Assembly: GCF_023736155.1 (NCBI RefSeq)
Contig: NZ_JAMLJJ010000001.1
Location: 496,001 to 560,000, forward strand
Direction: 5' to 3'
From: Larsenimonas salina
Lineage (GTDB): Bacteria; Pseudomonadota; Gammaproteobacteria; Pseudomonadales; Halomonadaceae
Length of the DNA stretch: 64,000 nt
This document shows, piece after piece, positions 36,072-44,511 of the stretch (positions are counted from its first letter, which is position 1; the number at the start of each line of letters is the position of its first letter). The notes below the pieces were generated by a model that was not told where the DNA came from, made no database searches, and was given only the letters and a program-made list of their open reading frames with translations. Both the position numbers and the translations under genes were made by a program.

Positions 36072-36890
36072 TTACTGCTGGCAGATAGGGCAAAGGTACA
36101 GGCGCCTGGAGGCAATCGTTCGCTTTTCAATCAGACTGTCGCAGTGAAAACAGCGGCGTCCTTCGCGGTTGAATACGGCGTGGCGCCAGAGGGCGCGAGA
36201 ATGACCGGCCTCAATCAGCGGCGCCCGCCATTCGGGCCGATTGGTTACTCCAGCCTCACGGTAAGCGCCCTGCGTACACTCGAGCATGCACGTTGCAAGA
36301 CGCGCGAGCTCGGCATCAGAGAGATCGGCCGGGCGGCGCCTGGGCAAAAGTCCCGCATAGAAAAGAATCTCGGAACGCAGGTAATTGCCGATGCCGGCCA
36401 CCAGCGACTGATCAAGCAACAGGCCGCCCAGATTGCGTTTCTTGAAACGTGAGCTTTTAAGTCGCGCATCGAGCCAATTCGAGCTGACCTGATGCGTCAG
36501 AAGATCCGGGCCCAGACGGCTCAAGAAGGGATGATCCCCGAGCGTGTCTTCGTGCCAGAGGGAAATATCCGAGGCACTGTAGAGCCTGGCGGCGTGGGTG
36601 TCGGTCACAAGTTCAACGCGAAGAATGCGTTTGGTGGACGGCATCCGCGCCTTGCGACTGATGCGCCATACCCCGTAGAGCTGGTTATGGCTGTAGAGCA
36701 CCTGGCCATTGTCGAATCGGATCAACAGCGCCTTGCCCCAGCTGTCGACCGCGCGAACGCGCGCGTTGCAAAGCGTCGGGGCGTACTCTGCAAGCGATTC
36801 GAACGCGAACCAGACCCGCTCGAGTGGGCGCTCAATTAGAACGCGCCCGAGCCGGTCGGCAACGCGGCGTATTTCCGGACCTTCGGGCAT
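36072..36890 (-). CDS. nei: Endonuclease VIII (Nei), DNA glycosylase/AP lyase
   Basis: A 272-residue Fpg/Nei-family enzyme that removes oxidised pyrimidines. The N-terminus MPEGPEIRR has the catalytic Pro2 and Glu3, a central helix-two-turn-helix (VAGIGNYLRSEILF) binds DNA, and the C-terminus has a zinc finger (CFHC ... CPIC) ending two residues before the stop. QLYGVW-type Nei spacing rather than Fpg lesion-recognition loops supports Nei. Its ATG begins on the base directly after the uvrB stop, so base- and nucleotide-excision repair genes share a transcript. Confidence 0.93.
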   Translation of the reverse strand: MPEGPEIRRVADRLGRVLIERPLERVWFAFESLAEYAPTLCNARVRAVDSWGKALLIRFDNGQVLYSHNQLYGVWRISRKARMPSTKRILRVELVTDTHAARLYSASDISLWHEDTLGDHPFLSRLGPDLLTHQVSSNWLDARLKSSRFKKRNLGGLLLDQSLVAGIGNYLRSEILFYAGLLPRRRPADLSDAELARLATCMLECTQGAYREAGVTNRPEWRAPLIEAGHSRALWRHAVFNREGRRCFHCDSLIEKRTIASRRLYLCPICQQ

Positions 36891-38912
36891 CTACTTCAAC
36901 TCGATCATGCGCTCGTTCAAGGCGTTCACCTGATCGCGCAGCTTGGCGGCGTTTTCGAACTCGAGGTTCTGGGCCGCCTTGTACATTTCGTCCTCGAGCG
37001 TTCGAAGCCGCTTGGTAATCTCTTGGGCGTTCATCGACTTGATGTCCTCGAGCGTGTCGGGCGCTCGACTCTCTTCTCCACCCTTGCGTCGGCCACCCTT
37101 CTTGCCCGGTGTCTGCGCGCCTTCCATGATGTCGGCCACGCTTTTGGTAATGGTTTCGGGCACGATGCCATGGCGCTCGTTGTGCTCGATCTGCTTGGCC
37201 CGCCGGCGCCCGGTTTCATCCATGGCGCGCTGCATGGAGTTGGTGATCTTGTCCCCGTACAGAATCGCCTTGCCGTGGGCGTTACGCGCCGCACGTCCGA
37301 TGGTCTGGATCAGCGAGCGTTCGGCGCGCAAAAACCCTTCCTTGTCGGCGTCGAGAATGGCCACCAGCGACACCTCAGGGATATCGAGGCCCTCGCGCAG
37401 CAGGTTGATGCCCACCAGCACGTCGAACTTGCCAAGGCGCAGGTCGCGAATGATCTCGACACGCTCCACGGTGTCGATGTCCGAGTGCAGATAGCGCACG
37501 CGAATGTCGTGCTCATTGAGATAATCGGTTAAATCTTCAGCCATGCGCTTGGTAAGCGTCGTGACCAGCACCCGCTCGCCTACCTCGACGCGCACCCTGA
37601 TCTCGGACAGCAGATCATCGACCTGAGTGGTGGCAGGCCGTACTTCGATTTCCGGGTCCAAAAGCCCCGTGGGCCTGACCACCTGTTCGACCACCTGATC
37701 GGCGTGCTCTTCCTCGTACGGACCAGGCGTTGCCGACACAAACACGGCCTGGGGCAGGATCTTCTCCCACTCCTCGAACTGCATCGGGCGGTTATCAAGT
37801 GCCGATGGCAGTCGAAATCCGTATTCCACCAGCGTTTCCTTGCGCGAGCGGTCGCCGCGGTACATGCCGCCCACCTGAGGTACGCTTACGTGGGATTCGT
37901 CGATGAACACCAGCGCGTCCTTGGGCAGATAATCGAAGAACGTCGGAGGCGCGTGGCCCGGCTCACGCCCGGACAGGTAACGCGAGTAGTTTTCGATGCC
38001 GTTGCAGTACCCAAGCTCCAGCATCATTTCGATGTCATAGAGCGAGCGCTGTTCGAGCCGCTGGGCCTCGACGAGCTTGTCGTGATTTCTCAGGTACTCG
38101 AGCCGCTCGGTCAGCTCGCCCTTGATCGACTCCACCGCTTCCAGAATGGTTTCTCGGGGCGTGACGTAGTGGGTCTTCGGGTAGATCGTCATCCGCGGCA
38201 CCTTGCCCGAGACCTCCCCGGTCAGCGAATCAAACAGGCTGATGGTATCGATCTCGTCATCAAACAGCTCGACGCGCACCGCCTGCTCGTCGGAATCGGC
38301 CGGGAAGATATCGATCACGTCTCCCCGGACACGGTAGGTGCCTCGGCGGAAGTCCATGTCGTTGCGGGTGTACTGAAGCTCCGCCAGCCGCCTTAGAAAG
38401 CGACGCTGATCGATCTGCTCGCCCCGGGTGAAATGAAGACGCATCTTCAGGTACTGGTCCGGGTCACCAAGACCATAGATGGCGGAGACCGACACCACGA
38501 TCAGCGCATCACGACGCTCCAGCAGGGCTTTTGTCGCCGAGAGGCGCATCTGTTCGATGTGATCGTTGATCGAAGCGTCCTTCTCGATAAAGGTATCGGA
38601 GGACGGCACGTAGGCTTCGGGCTGGTAGTAGTCGTAGTAGGAAACGAAGTACTCGACGGCATTATCCGGAAAGAAGGATTTGAACTCACCATAGAGCTGG
38701 GCCGCCAGCGTCTTGTTCGGCGCCATCACGATGGTTGGGCGCTGAACCTTCTCGACCACGTTTGCCATCGTGAAGGTCTTGCCGGACCCGGTCACGCCCA
38801 AAAGGGTCTGATACGCAAGGCCCGCCTCGAGCCCTTCGACCAGTGAGGCAATGGCGGTTGGCTGATCGCCGGCCGGTTGATACTTCGATGCGATCTGAAA
38901 CCGCTTTTCCAT
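36891..38912 (-). CDS. uvrB: Excinuclease ABC subunit B
   Basis: A 673-residue helicase-like subunit of nucleotide excision repair. Walker [11 protein letters not shown] (about 38-47), the beta-hairpin [10 protein letters not shown] (about 92-101), the DESHV box (about 337-341), helicase motif [15 protein letters not shown] and the C-terminal UVR domain (about 632-667) that binds UvrC are all visible. The start at 38912 fits the family (MEKRFQIAS); the upstream GGGGG serves as binding site. It is followed without a gap by nei. A candidate LexA box lies 38 bases upstream. Confidence 0.97.
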   Translation of the reverse strand: MEKRFQIASKYQPAGDQPTAIASLVEGLEAGLAYQTLLGVTGSGKTFTMANVVEKVQRPTIVMAPNKTLAAQLYGEFKSFFPDNAVEYFVSYYDYYQPEAYVPSSDTFIEKDASINDHIEQMRLSATKALLERRDALIVVSVSAIYGLGDPDQYLKMRLHFTRGEQIDQRRFLRRLAELQYTRNDMDFRRGTYRVRGDVIDIFPADSDEQAVRVELFDDEIDTISLFDSLTGEVSGKVPRMTIYPKTHYVTPRETILEAVESIKGELTERLEYLRNHDKLVEAQRLEQRSLYDIEMMLELGYCNGIENYSRYLSGREPGHAPPTFFDYLPKDALVFIDESHVSVPQVGGMYRGDRSRKETLVEYGFRLPSALDNRPMQFEEWEKILPQAVFVSATPGPYEEEHADQVVEQVVRPTGLLDPEIEVRPATTQVDDLLSEIRVRVEVGERVLVTTLTKRMAEDLTDYLNEHDIRVRYLHSDIDTVERVEIIRDLRLGKFDVLVGINLLREGLDIPEVSLVAILDADKEGFLRAERSLIQTIGRAARNAHGKAILYGDKITNSMQRAMDETGRRRAKQIEHNERHGIVPETITKSVADIMEGAQTPGKKGGRRKGGEESRAPDTLEDIKSMNAQEITKRLRTLEDEMYKAAQNLEFENAAKLRDQVNALNERMIELK

Positions 38913-38949
38913 ACTGCCCCCTGGGTACAATGGCGTGACCTGAACACCA

Positions 38950-38965
38950 CTGTATATATAGTCAC
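38950..38965 (-). promoter_or_regulatory. Candidate LexA (SOS) box upstream of uvrB
   Basis: CTG-TATATATAGT-CAC: the 16-base LexA pattern CTG-N10-CAG with an alternating TA core and one mismatch in the last base. It lies 38 bases before the uvrB ATG, where an operator would overlap the promoter. uvrB is an SOS gene in E. coli, which supports the call. Confidence 0.65.
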
Positions 38966-39049
38966 CCTCTCAAGGATTCAAGGGCCTGTCGCGACGACCT
39001 GTCATAACGATGACCCATCATGACGAAAGGCCCGATGCATTGACCCCAT

Positions 39050-39457
39050 TCACCCCACATGGGCCTCGGTCGTGATCGTGACGGTCGATTCGGTCATGAG
39101 CTTATGAACCGGGCATTGATCGGCGATGTCATGAAGCGTGGTCTTCTCTTCCGGGCTCAAGTGGCCAATCAAGGAAAGCCGGACATGAAGCGCGTAGTGG
39201 CCATTATCTTCATCGTCTGAGTTACGTGAGACGTTCATGGAGACACCCTCGAGCGCCAGATCATGACGCTTGGCGTACATCATCACCGTAATCGCCTTAC
39301 AAAGCCCCAGCGACAGATCGAAGTAATCATGCGGGTCCGGCGCACTGCCCTCGCCGCCTGCCGCTTCCGCCACATCGCCAAACAGGGTGTCGAACTGATC
39401 GACCTGTACCCGCTGTCGAAGCTGCCCCTGGCGTTCGGTCTCGATCAAAATACTCAT
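39050..39457 (-). CDS. OsmC-like peroxide-reductase-family protein
   Basis: A 135-residue OsmC/Ohr-fold protein. Two conserved Cys positions are seen: LGLCKAITVMMYAKR (about residue 53) and DQCPVHKLM (about residue 115), which in the family form the thiol pair that reduces organic peroxides. It is closest to the YhfA-type OsmC branch. GGGAG lies 5 bases before the ATG. Immediately upstream on the same strand is the small HMA-like gene (32 bases apart), so the two may be co-transcribed. Confidence 0.85.
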   Translation of the reverse strand: MSILIETERQGQLRQRVQVDQFDTLFGDVAEAAGGEGSAPDPHDYFDLSLGLCKAITVMMYAKRHDLALEGVSMNVSRNSDDEDNGHYALHVRLSLIGHLSPEEKTTLHDIADQCPVHKLMTESTVTITTEAHVG

Positions 39458-39489
39458 TGCATCTCCCTGAGCGTCTCACGTGTATCGCA

Positions 39490-39684
39490 TCAGCCCTGGC
39501 GCGCCTTGAATCCAAGCGGCGCCAGTGCCTTTTGAACCTTTTCAAGGGACGTACGCCCCTCGATGTGGGCAAAGTGTAGACCGACTTCTGCACTTTGAAC
39601 GCCATCAAGCATCATCAAGGCGTTGGTCGCCTTGTTCACATCGTCGACATTATTGAGGCCCTCGAGGGTATAGAATAGGGACAT
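39490..39684 (-). CDS. Small HMA-like protein without metal-binding cysteines
   Basis: A 64-residue protein with the beta-alpha-beta-beta-alpha-beta pattern of heavy-metal-associated (ferredoxin-like) domains: NNVDDVNKATNALMMLDGVQSAEV then EGRTSLEKVQKALAPLGF. It has no Cys, so the CxxC metal site is absent. The start at 39684 has AAGGAG 9 bases upstream; a longer in-frame extension to 39801 has no site and overlaps ygfZ. The role is unknown; it sits before an OsmC-like gene and divergent from ygfZ, both linked to redox or Fe-S handling in other bacteria. Confidence 0.75.
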   Translation of the reverse strand: MSLFYTLEGLNNVDDVNKATNALMMLDGVQSAEVGLHFAHIEGRTSLEKVQKALAPLGFKARQG

Positions 39685-39781
39685 CGTGTACGCTCCTTCT
39701 TGATATCGATTTGAAAAAACCCCATACAACCTAACAAACCCCGCGAATTCTCGCAGCTTACGACGAGTTTGGAGTCCTGCA

Positions 39782-40693
39782 ATGACCGACCCGACGTCCA
39801 CCTCCGTGCCGGACGCACCCTTTGCTATCGTGGAGCTTGATGGCCCCGGCAGCGCGACCCTGCTTCAGGGCCAAAGCTCTGCGGCCATCGACCTCGTAAG
39901 GCCGCCCTTCGCGCCGTTGATCGCGTTTTGCACCCCGAAAGGCCGCATGATCGCCAACGGCCAGATTATTGCCGTGGGGGAACATCGGTTCTGGCTTCTA
40001 CTTGATGCAGGCCTTGCCGACACGGTGATGACACATTTGAAAAAATTCGCCGCGTTCTATAAGACCGAACTGACCCTGCGCAGTGATCTTCAAGTGCAAA
40101 AACTCATCGCACCAGGCGATGTTGGCCACCCGCTGCCGGATCTGCCCTTTCAGATGCAGCAACACGACGACATCGTGTGGCTTCGTCATCCCGGCGAACA
40201 TGCCCGCTTTCTACGTATTGCCACAACCCGCGATGACGCCCTTGAGACCGCATCGGACGCTGCCTGGCGGCTCGAGGACGTCGATGCCGGACTCTTTTTT
40301 CTTGATGGCGAACAAAGCGAGCAGTGGCTGCCTCAGATGCTCAACTGGGAAGCTCTGGGCGGCATCAGTTTCAAGAAGGGCTGCTACACAGGCCAGGAAG
40401 TGGTCGCACGAGCCCACTACCGCGGCCAGGTCAAGAAACGGTTGGTGCATCTTTCCGGCCCACGTGGGCTTGCGCTCGCCTCAAACGATCAACTGAGCAC
40501 CGAGGATGGCAAGCGCGTCGGTTCCGTGATGGTCGCGGCGGAAAGCGACACGACCACCGAGCTTCTTGCCGTGGTCAACGTCAGCGCCCTCGATGCCACG
40601 GTCTATCACGATGAAAGCCGTACCGCGCTGACGCTCGCGCCGTTGCCATACACGCTTGAGCGCGTGGACCCCGAGACGCTGGCCGCGGGCTGA
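39782..40693 (+). CDS. ygfZ: tRNA-modifying / Fe-S cluster maintenance protein YgfZ
   Basis: A 303-residue folate-binding protein of the GcvT-like family. The diagnostic KGCYTGQEVVARAHYRG segment (about 200-216) has the conserved Cys. YgfZ helps maintain certain Fe-S enzymes such as MiaB in E. coli in a folate-dependent way. It is transcribed alone, divergent from the HMA-like gene, and ends before a bidirectional terminator. Confidence 0.93.
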   Translation: MTDPTSTSVPDAPFAIVELDGPGSATLLQGQSSAAIDLVRPPFAPLIAFCTPKGRMIANGQIIAVGEHRFWLLLDAGLADTVMTHLKKFAAFYKTELTLRSDLQVQKLIAPGDVGHPLPDLPFQMQQHDDIVWLRHPGEHARFLRIATTRDDALETASDAAWRLEDVDAGLFFLDGEQSEQWLPQMLNWEALGGISFKKGCYTGQEVVARAHYRGQVKKRLVHLSGPRGLALASNDQLSTEDGKRVGSVMVAAESDTTTELLAVVNVSALDATVYHDESRTALTLAPLPYTLERVDPETLAAG

Positions 40694-40748
40694 TCGGTGG
40701 GTGACAGGTCTATGTGTATGACCTCACAAAAAATGTGAATGAGCTCAC

Positions 40749-40781
40749 AAAAAAGCAGGTCAATGATGACCTGCTTTTTTT
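40749..40781. terminator. Bidirectional terminator between ygfZ and smrA
   Basis: AAAAAAGCAGGTCA, loop ATGA, TGACCTGCTTTTTT: 14-bp stem with A and T runs. Two copies of CTCACAAAAAA lie just before and inside its left arm (40733 and 40744). Confidence 0.92.
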
Positions 40782-40818
40782 ATGGATAAGGGGTTGGAGG
40801 TTTGAGGCGCTATAGCGC

Positions 40819-41415
40819 TCAGGGGGCGTGTCGGCGCTGATGGCGTTCTCTGTTGCGCTGACTGGCAGACGCCGACTTCTTGAGCGCCACATAGGTCGCG
40901 CCCAACCCGCCGTTACGCGGCTGAGCGGTGGAAAACGCCTGAACTTCGTCAAACTGCTGAAGCCATTTGGTCACGTAGGACCGAACGATGTTGGCGTGGC
41001 TGTCGTCGCGCTTGCCTCGCCCATGCACGATCAAGAGCGTTCTCAGCTCATGAGCGTAGGCTTCTCTGATAAACGCAAATACGTCGCGACGAACGTCTCT
41101 GAGCGGCTGCCTGGCCACATTGATCTGAGCATCGATGCGATAGCCGCCTTGACGCAGCTTGTCGATCACACCGGTTTGAATGCCGTCTCGCCTGAACTCG
41201 AACGGGTCGTTGACGGGCAGCAGATCCACGAACTCATCGGAAAGAAAATTGGTGGCCTCCTCTTCTTTCTGGGCCTGGGCGCGACGTGCGCGCTGGGCGT
41301 CGGTCAATTGCGGGTCACGCTTGAACGACACCACCGTATTCGACGGTTTCAACGGGGTAACGTCGGCCATCTCCTTGGCAAAAAGCGCTTCATCTCGGTC
41401 GTAATCGCGTTCCAT
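40819..41415 (-). CDS. smrA: Smr-domain endonuclease-like protein
   Basis: A 198-residue protein with a charged, probably disordered N-terminus (1-60) and a C-terminal Smr domain (about 92-180) with the LDLRG-type start INVARQPLRD and the LLIVHGRGKRDD core. The family (E. coli SmrA/YdaL) nicks or cleaves nucleic acids; the role is unclear. The start at 41415 has GAGGG 8 bases upstream; in-frame ATGs at 41430 and 41457 lack binding sites. The C-terminal tail is very basic (RNRERHQRRH). Confidence 0.85.
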   Translation of the reverse strand: MERDYDRDEALFAKEMADVTPLKPSNTVVSFKRDPQLTDAQRARRAQAQKEEEATNFLSDEFVDLLPVNDPFEFRRDGIQTGVIDKLRQGGYRIDAQINVARQPLRDVRRDVFAFIREAYAHELRTLLIVHGRGKRDDSHANIVRSYVTKWLQQFDEVQAFSTAQPRNGGLGATYVALKKSASASQRNRERHQRRHAP

Positions 41416-41471
41416 CGTCACTGCCCTCATGCGTTGGCTGAAATGACCTTGCGTCATCGATGAGAGGCGCC

Positions 41472-42725
41472 CTAATCGTCGGTTGACGGCCGACCGGACT
41501 GCCCCTCGTCGATGTAGTCTCGAAGTGCCCGGTTCGTCGCAATGCGACGCTGCATCGTCAGCGCGTCAAGCGCGTGTTGGATCGGCTTGAAACGCGCATC
41601 GGGGGCGGCGTACTCATCGCTTGGCTGCCACCCGATATGCATCAGGATATCGCATAACGGCAGTTCGTCCAGGCTGCGCGCAAGGACCCACCCCCCCTGG
41701 ATTCCCTGCACGACCCAGCGCTGCTCCACCAGCGGCGCCATCAACGACCGATAATGCCCACCGACCAGCCGGCGCACCTGCCTGAGCGACAGCTCGCCGC
41801 CAAGCGCGCGCTGCTTGTCGAGCTTGTAAAGAAGCCCGATGCTCTGCCAGAACGACGACCAGTGCCGCCAATCGGCCCGGTGCGACTCCCCCAGATACGC
41901 GGTGAGTTCCGCCCCGAGCAACACGATTGCCCAGCACAGATAGACCCAGATCAGAAAAAGGGGAACGGCGGCAAAGGCGCCATAGATGATCTGATAGGAC
42001 GGGAAGTGGCTCACAAAGACCGAAAAACCGTACTTGGCAAGCTCGAACGACACCGCAACGGAGACTGCGCCAATCAGCGCGTCGCGCACACGCACGCGCG
42101 TACTCGGCACCGCCATGTAGACAAAGAAAAACGCCAGTACGCTCAAAAAAAGCGGCATCAGCATCAGTATGAGATCACGCCCCCCGAACAGGAACGCCGC
42201 AGTATCAAATATTCGAAGCGAGGCCAGGTAGGATGAGAGCGCAAACCCCGAGCCAATCAACAAGGGGCCAAGCGTCAATACGGTCCAGTAGATCACGAAG
42301 CTTGCGATGCCGCGGCGATGGGTCGACACCTGCCAGATCTGATTGAATGCGTGCTCGATGGTGTACATCATCATGATCGAGGTCACGAACAGCACCCCGA
42401 TTCCCACGCCGGTCAACTGCTGCGCCTGATGCGAGAACTGGTTGAGCTTATCGATCACCACCTCGCCGGTGGCCGGCAGAAACTGCTGGAACACGTAGGT
42501 CTGGAGCTGGTCTCCCACGCCCTGAAAGGCCGGTACCGCCGAGAGCATGGCGTAAAGCACCGTGGTCAACGGCACCACGGCAAAAAGCGTGGTGTAGGTC
42601 AATGCGCCCGCGGTTCGAAGCCCATCGTGGCGTGCAAACCGCGTGAAGAGGTGTCGCACCTCCTTGAGCGCCCTGAGCCGCTTCGGGCCCATGAAGGGGC
42701 GTTGTGACTCTCGCTGACGCCGCAC
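41472..42725 (-). CDS. YihY/virulence factor BrkB family inner-membrane protein
   Basis: A 417-residue membrane protein. Six membrane helices span about 40-280 (TYTTLFAVVPLTTVLYAML, VTSIMMMYTIEHAFN, VIYWTVLTLGPLLIGSG and others), followed by a soluble C-terminal domain (about 285-417) with a winged-helix look. The family was once called RNase BN in error; the true role is unknown. A GTG start at 42725 is chosen because AAGGAGG lies 7 bases upstream; an ATG at 42692 has no site. Divergent from wrbA, as in Pseudomonas. Confidence 0.88.
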   Translation of the reverse strand: MRRQRESQRPFMGPKRLRALKEVRHLFTRFARHDGLRTAGALTYTTLFAVVPLTTVLYAMLSAVPAFQGVGDQLQTYVFQQFLPATGEVVIDKLNQFSHQAQQLTGVGIGVLFVTSIMMMYTIEHAFNQIWQVSTHRRGIASFVIYWTVLTLGPLLIGSGFALSSYLASLRIFDTAAFLFGGRDLILMLMPLFLSVLAFFFVYMAVPSTRVRVRDALIGAVSVAVSFELAKYGFSVFVSHFPSYQIIYGAFAAVPLFLIWVYLCWAIVLLGAELTAYLGESHRADWRHWSSFWQSIGLLYKLDKQRALGGELSLRQVRRLVGGHYRSLMAPLVEQRWVVQGIQGGWVLARSLDELPLCDILMHIGWQPSDEYAAPDARFKPIQHALDALTMQRRIATNRALRDYIDEGQSGRPSTDD

Positions 42726-42792
42726 TACAATACCTCCTTGATGCTTAAATAATGCGCCAAACGCTCGTTTCCTCGAGCCTTTTCACACTTGA

Positions 42793-43781
<989 letters not shown>

Positions 43782-43821
43782 CCAATGGCGCTGCGCCGTA
43801 CCAAGACTCGAGGACCCCTGC

Positions 43822-44469
43822 ATGAATCAGGACATTGCCCAGCTAAGACGGGACTATGCCGGCGCAAGCCTTGCCTTTGACTCGACCCCGGCAAGCCCCT
43901 TTCCGCTCTTTTCGGAGTGGCTCTCGGCCGCTGTCGACACCGAGAAAGACGACGCCAACGCCATGACGCTTGCAACGGTTGATAACAACCAGATGCCGCA
44001 CGCGCGTATCGTGCTGCTTAAGGGCTTCGATGAGCAGGGCTTCGTGTTCTACACCAACTACCAAAGCCACAAGGGCAGCGAACTGGCCGGCAACCCCGTG
44101 GCGGCCATCGTCTTCTGGTGGCCCACGCTTCAGCGCCAGGTCCGCGTCGAGGGCCACGTCGAGCAGGTTGAAAAGGCGCTTTCCGACCGCTACTTCGAAA
44201 GCCGACCGCGTGACAGTCAGCTTGGCGCCTGGGTGTCGCAGCAAAGTGTCGAGATTCCGGGGCGCCGCTGGCTCGAAGAACGTCAGGCGCGGTTTGAAAG
44301 CGCGTTCGACAACGTGCCCGTCGAGCGCCCCGCGCACTGGGGTGGCTATCGGATCAAGCCGCACATGATCGAGTTCTGGCAGGGCCAACCCAACCGCCTG
44401 CACGATCGGCTGCGGTTTCGCCGCCTTTCAGAAACTGCCCAGTGGGACAAGACCCACCTCGCCCCTTGA
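43822..44469 (+). CDS. pdxH: Pyridoxamine/pyridoxine 5'-phosphate oxidase
   Basis: A 215-residue FMN enzyme that makes pyridoxal 5'-phosphate. Recognisable segments: AMTLATVDNNQMPHARIVLLKGFDEQGFVFYTNY (FMN and substrate binding, about 48-81), SRPRDSQLGAWVSQQS (about 133-148) and the C-terminal RLHDRLRFRR (about 192-201). Length and N-terminus (RRDYAGASL) are typical. It is monocistronic and convergent with the Pat gene. Confidence 0.95.
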   Translation: MNQDIAQLRRDYAGASLAFDSTPASPFPLFSEWLSAAVDTEKDDANAMTLATVDNNQMPHARIVLLKGFDEQGFVFYTNYQSHKGSELAGNPVAAIVFWWPTLQRQVRVEGHVEQVEKALSDRYFESRPRDSQLGAWVSQQSVEIPGRRWLEERQARFESAFDNVPVERPAHWGGYRIKPHMIEFWQGQPNRLHDRLRFRRLSETAQWDKTHLAP

Positions 44470-44511
44470 CCTGAAACCAGGTTGACCTGACGCCGTGGCC
44501 CGGGCCGCCCC

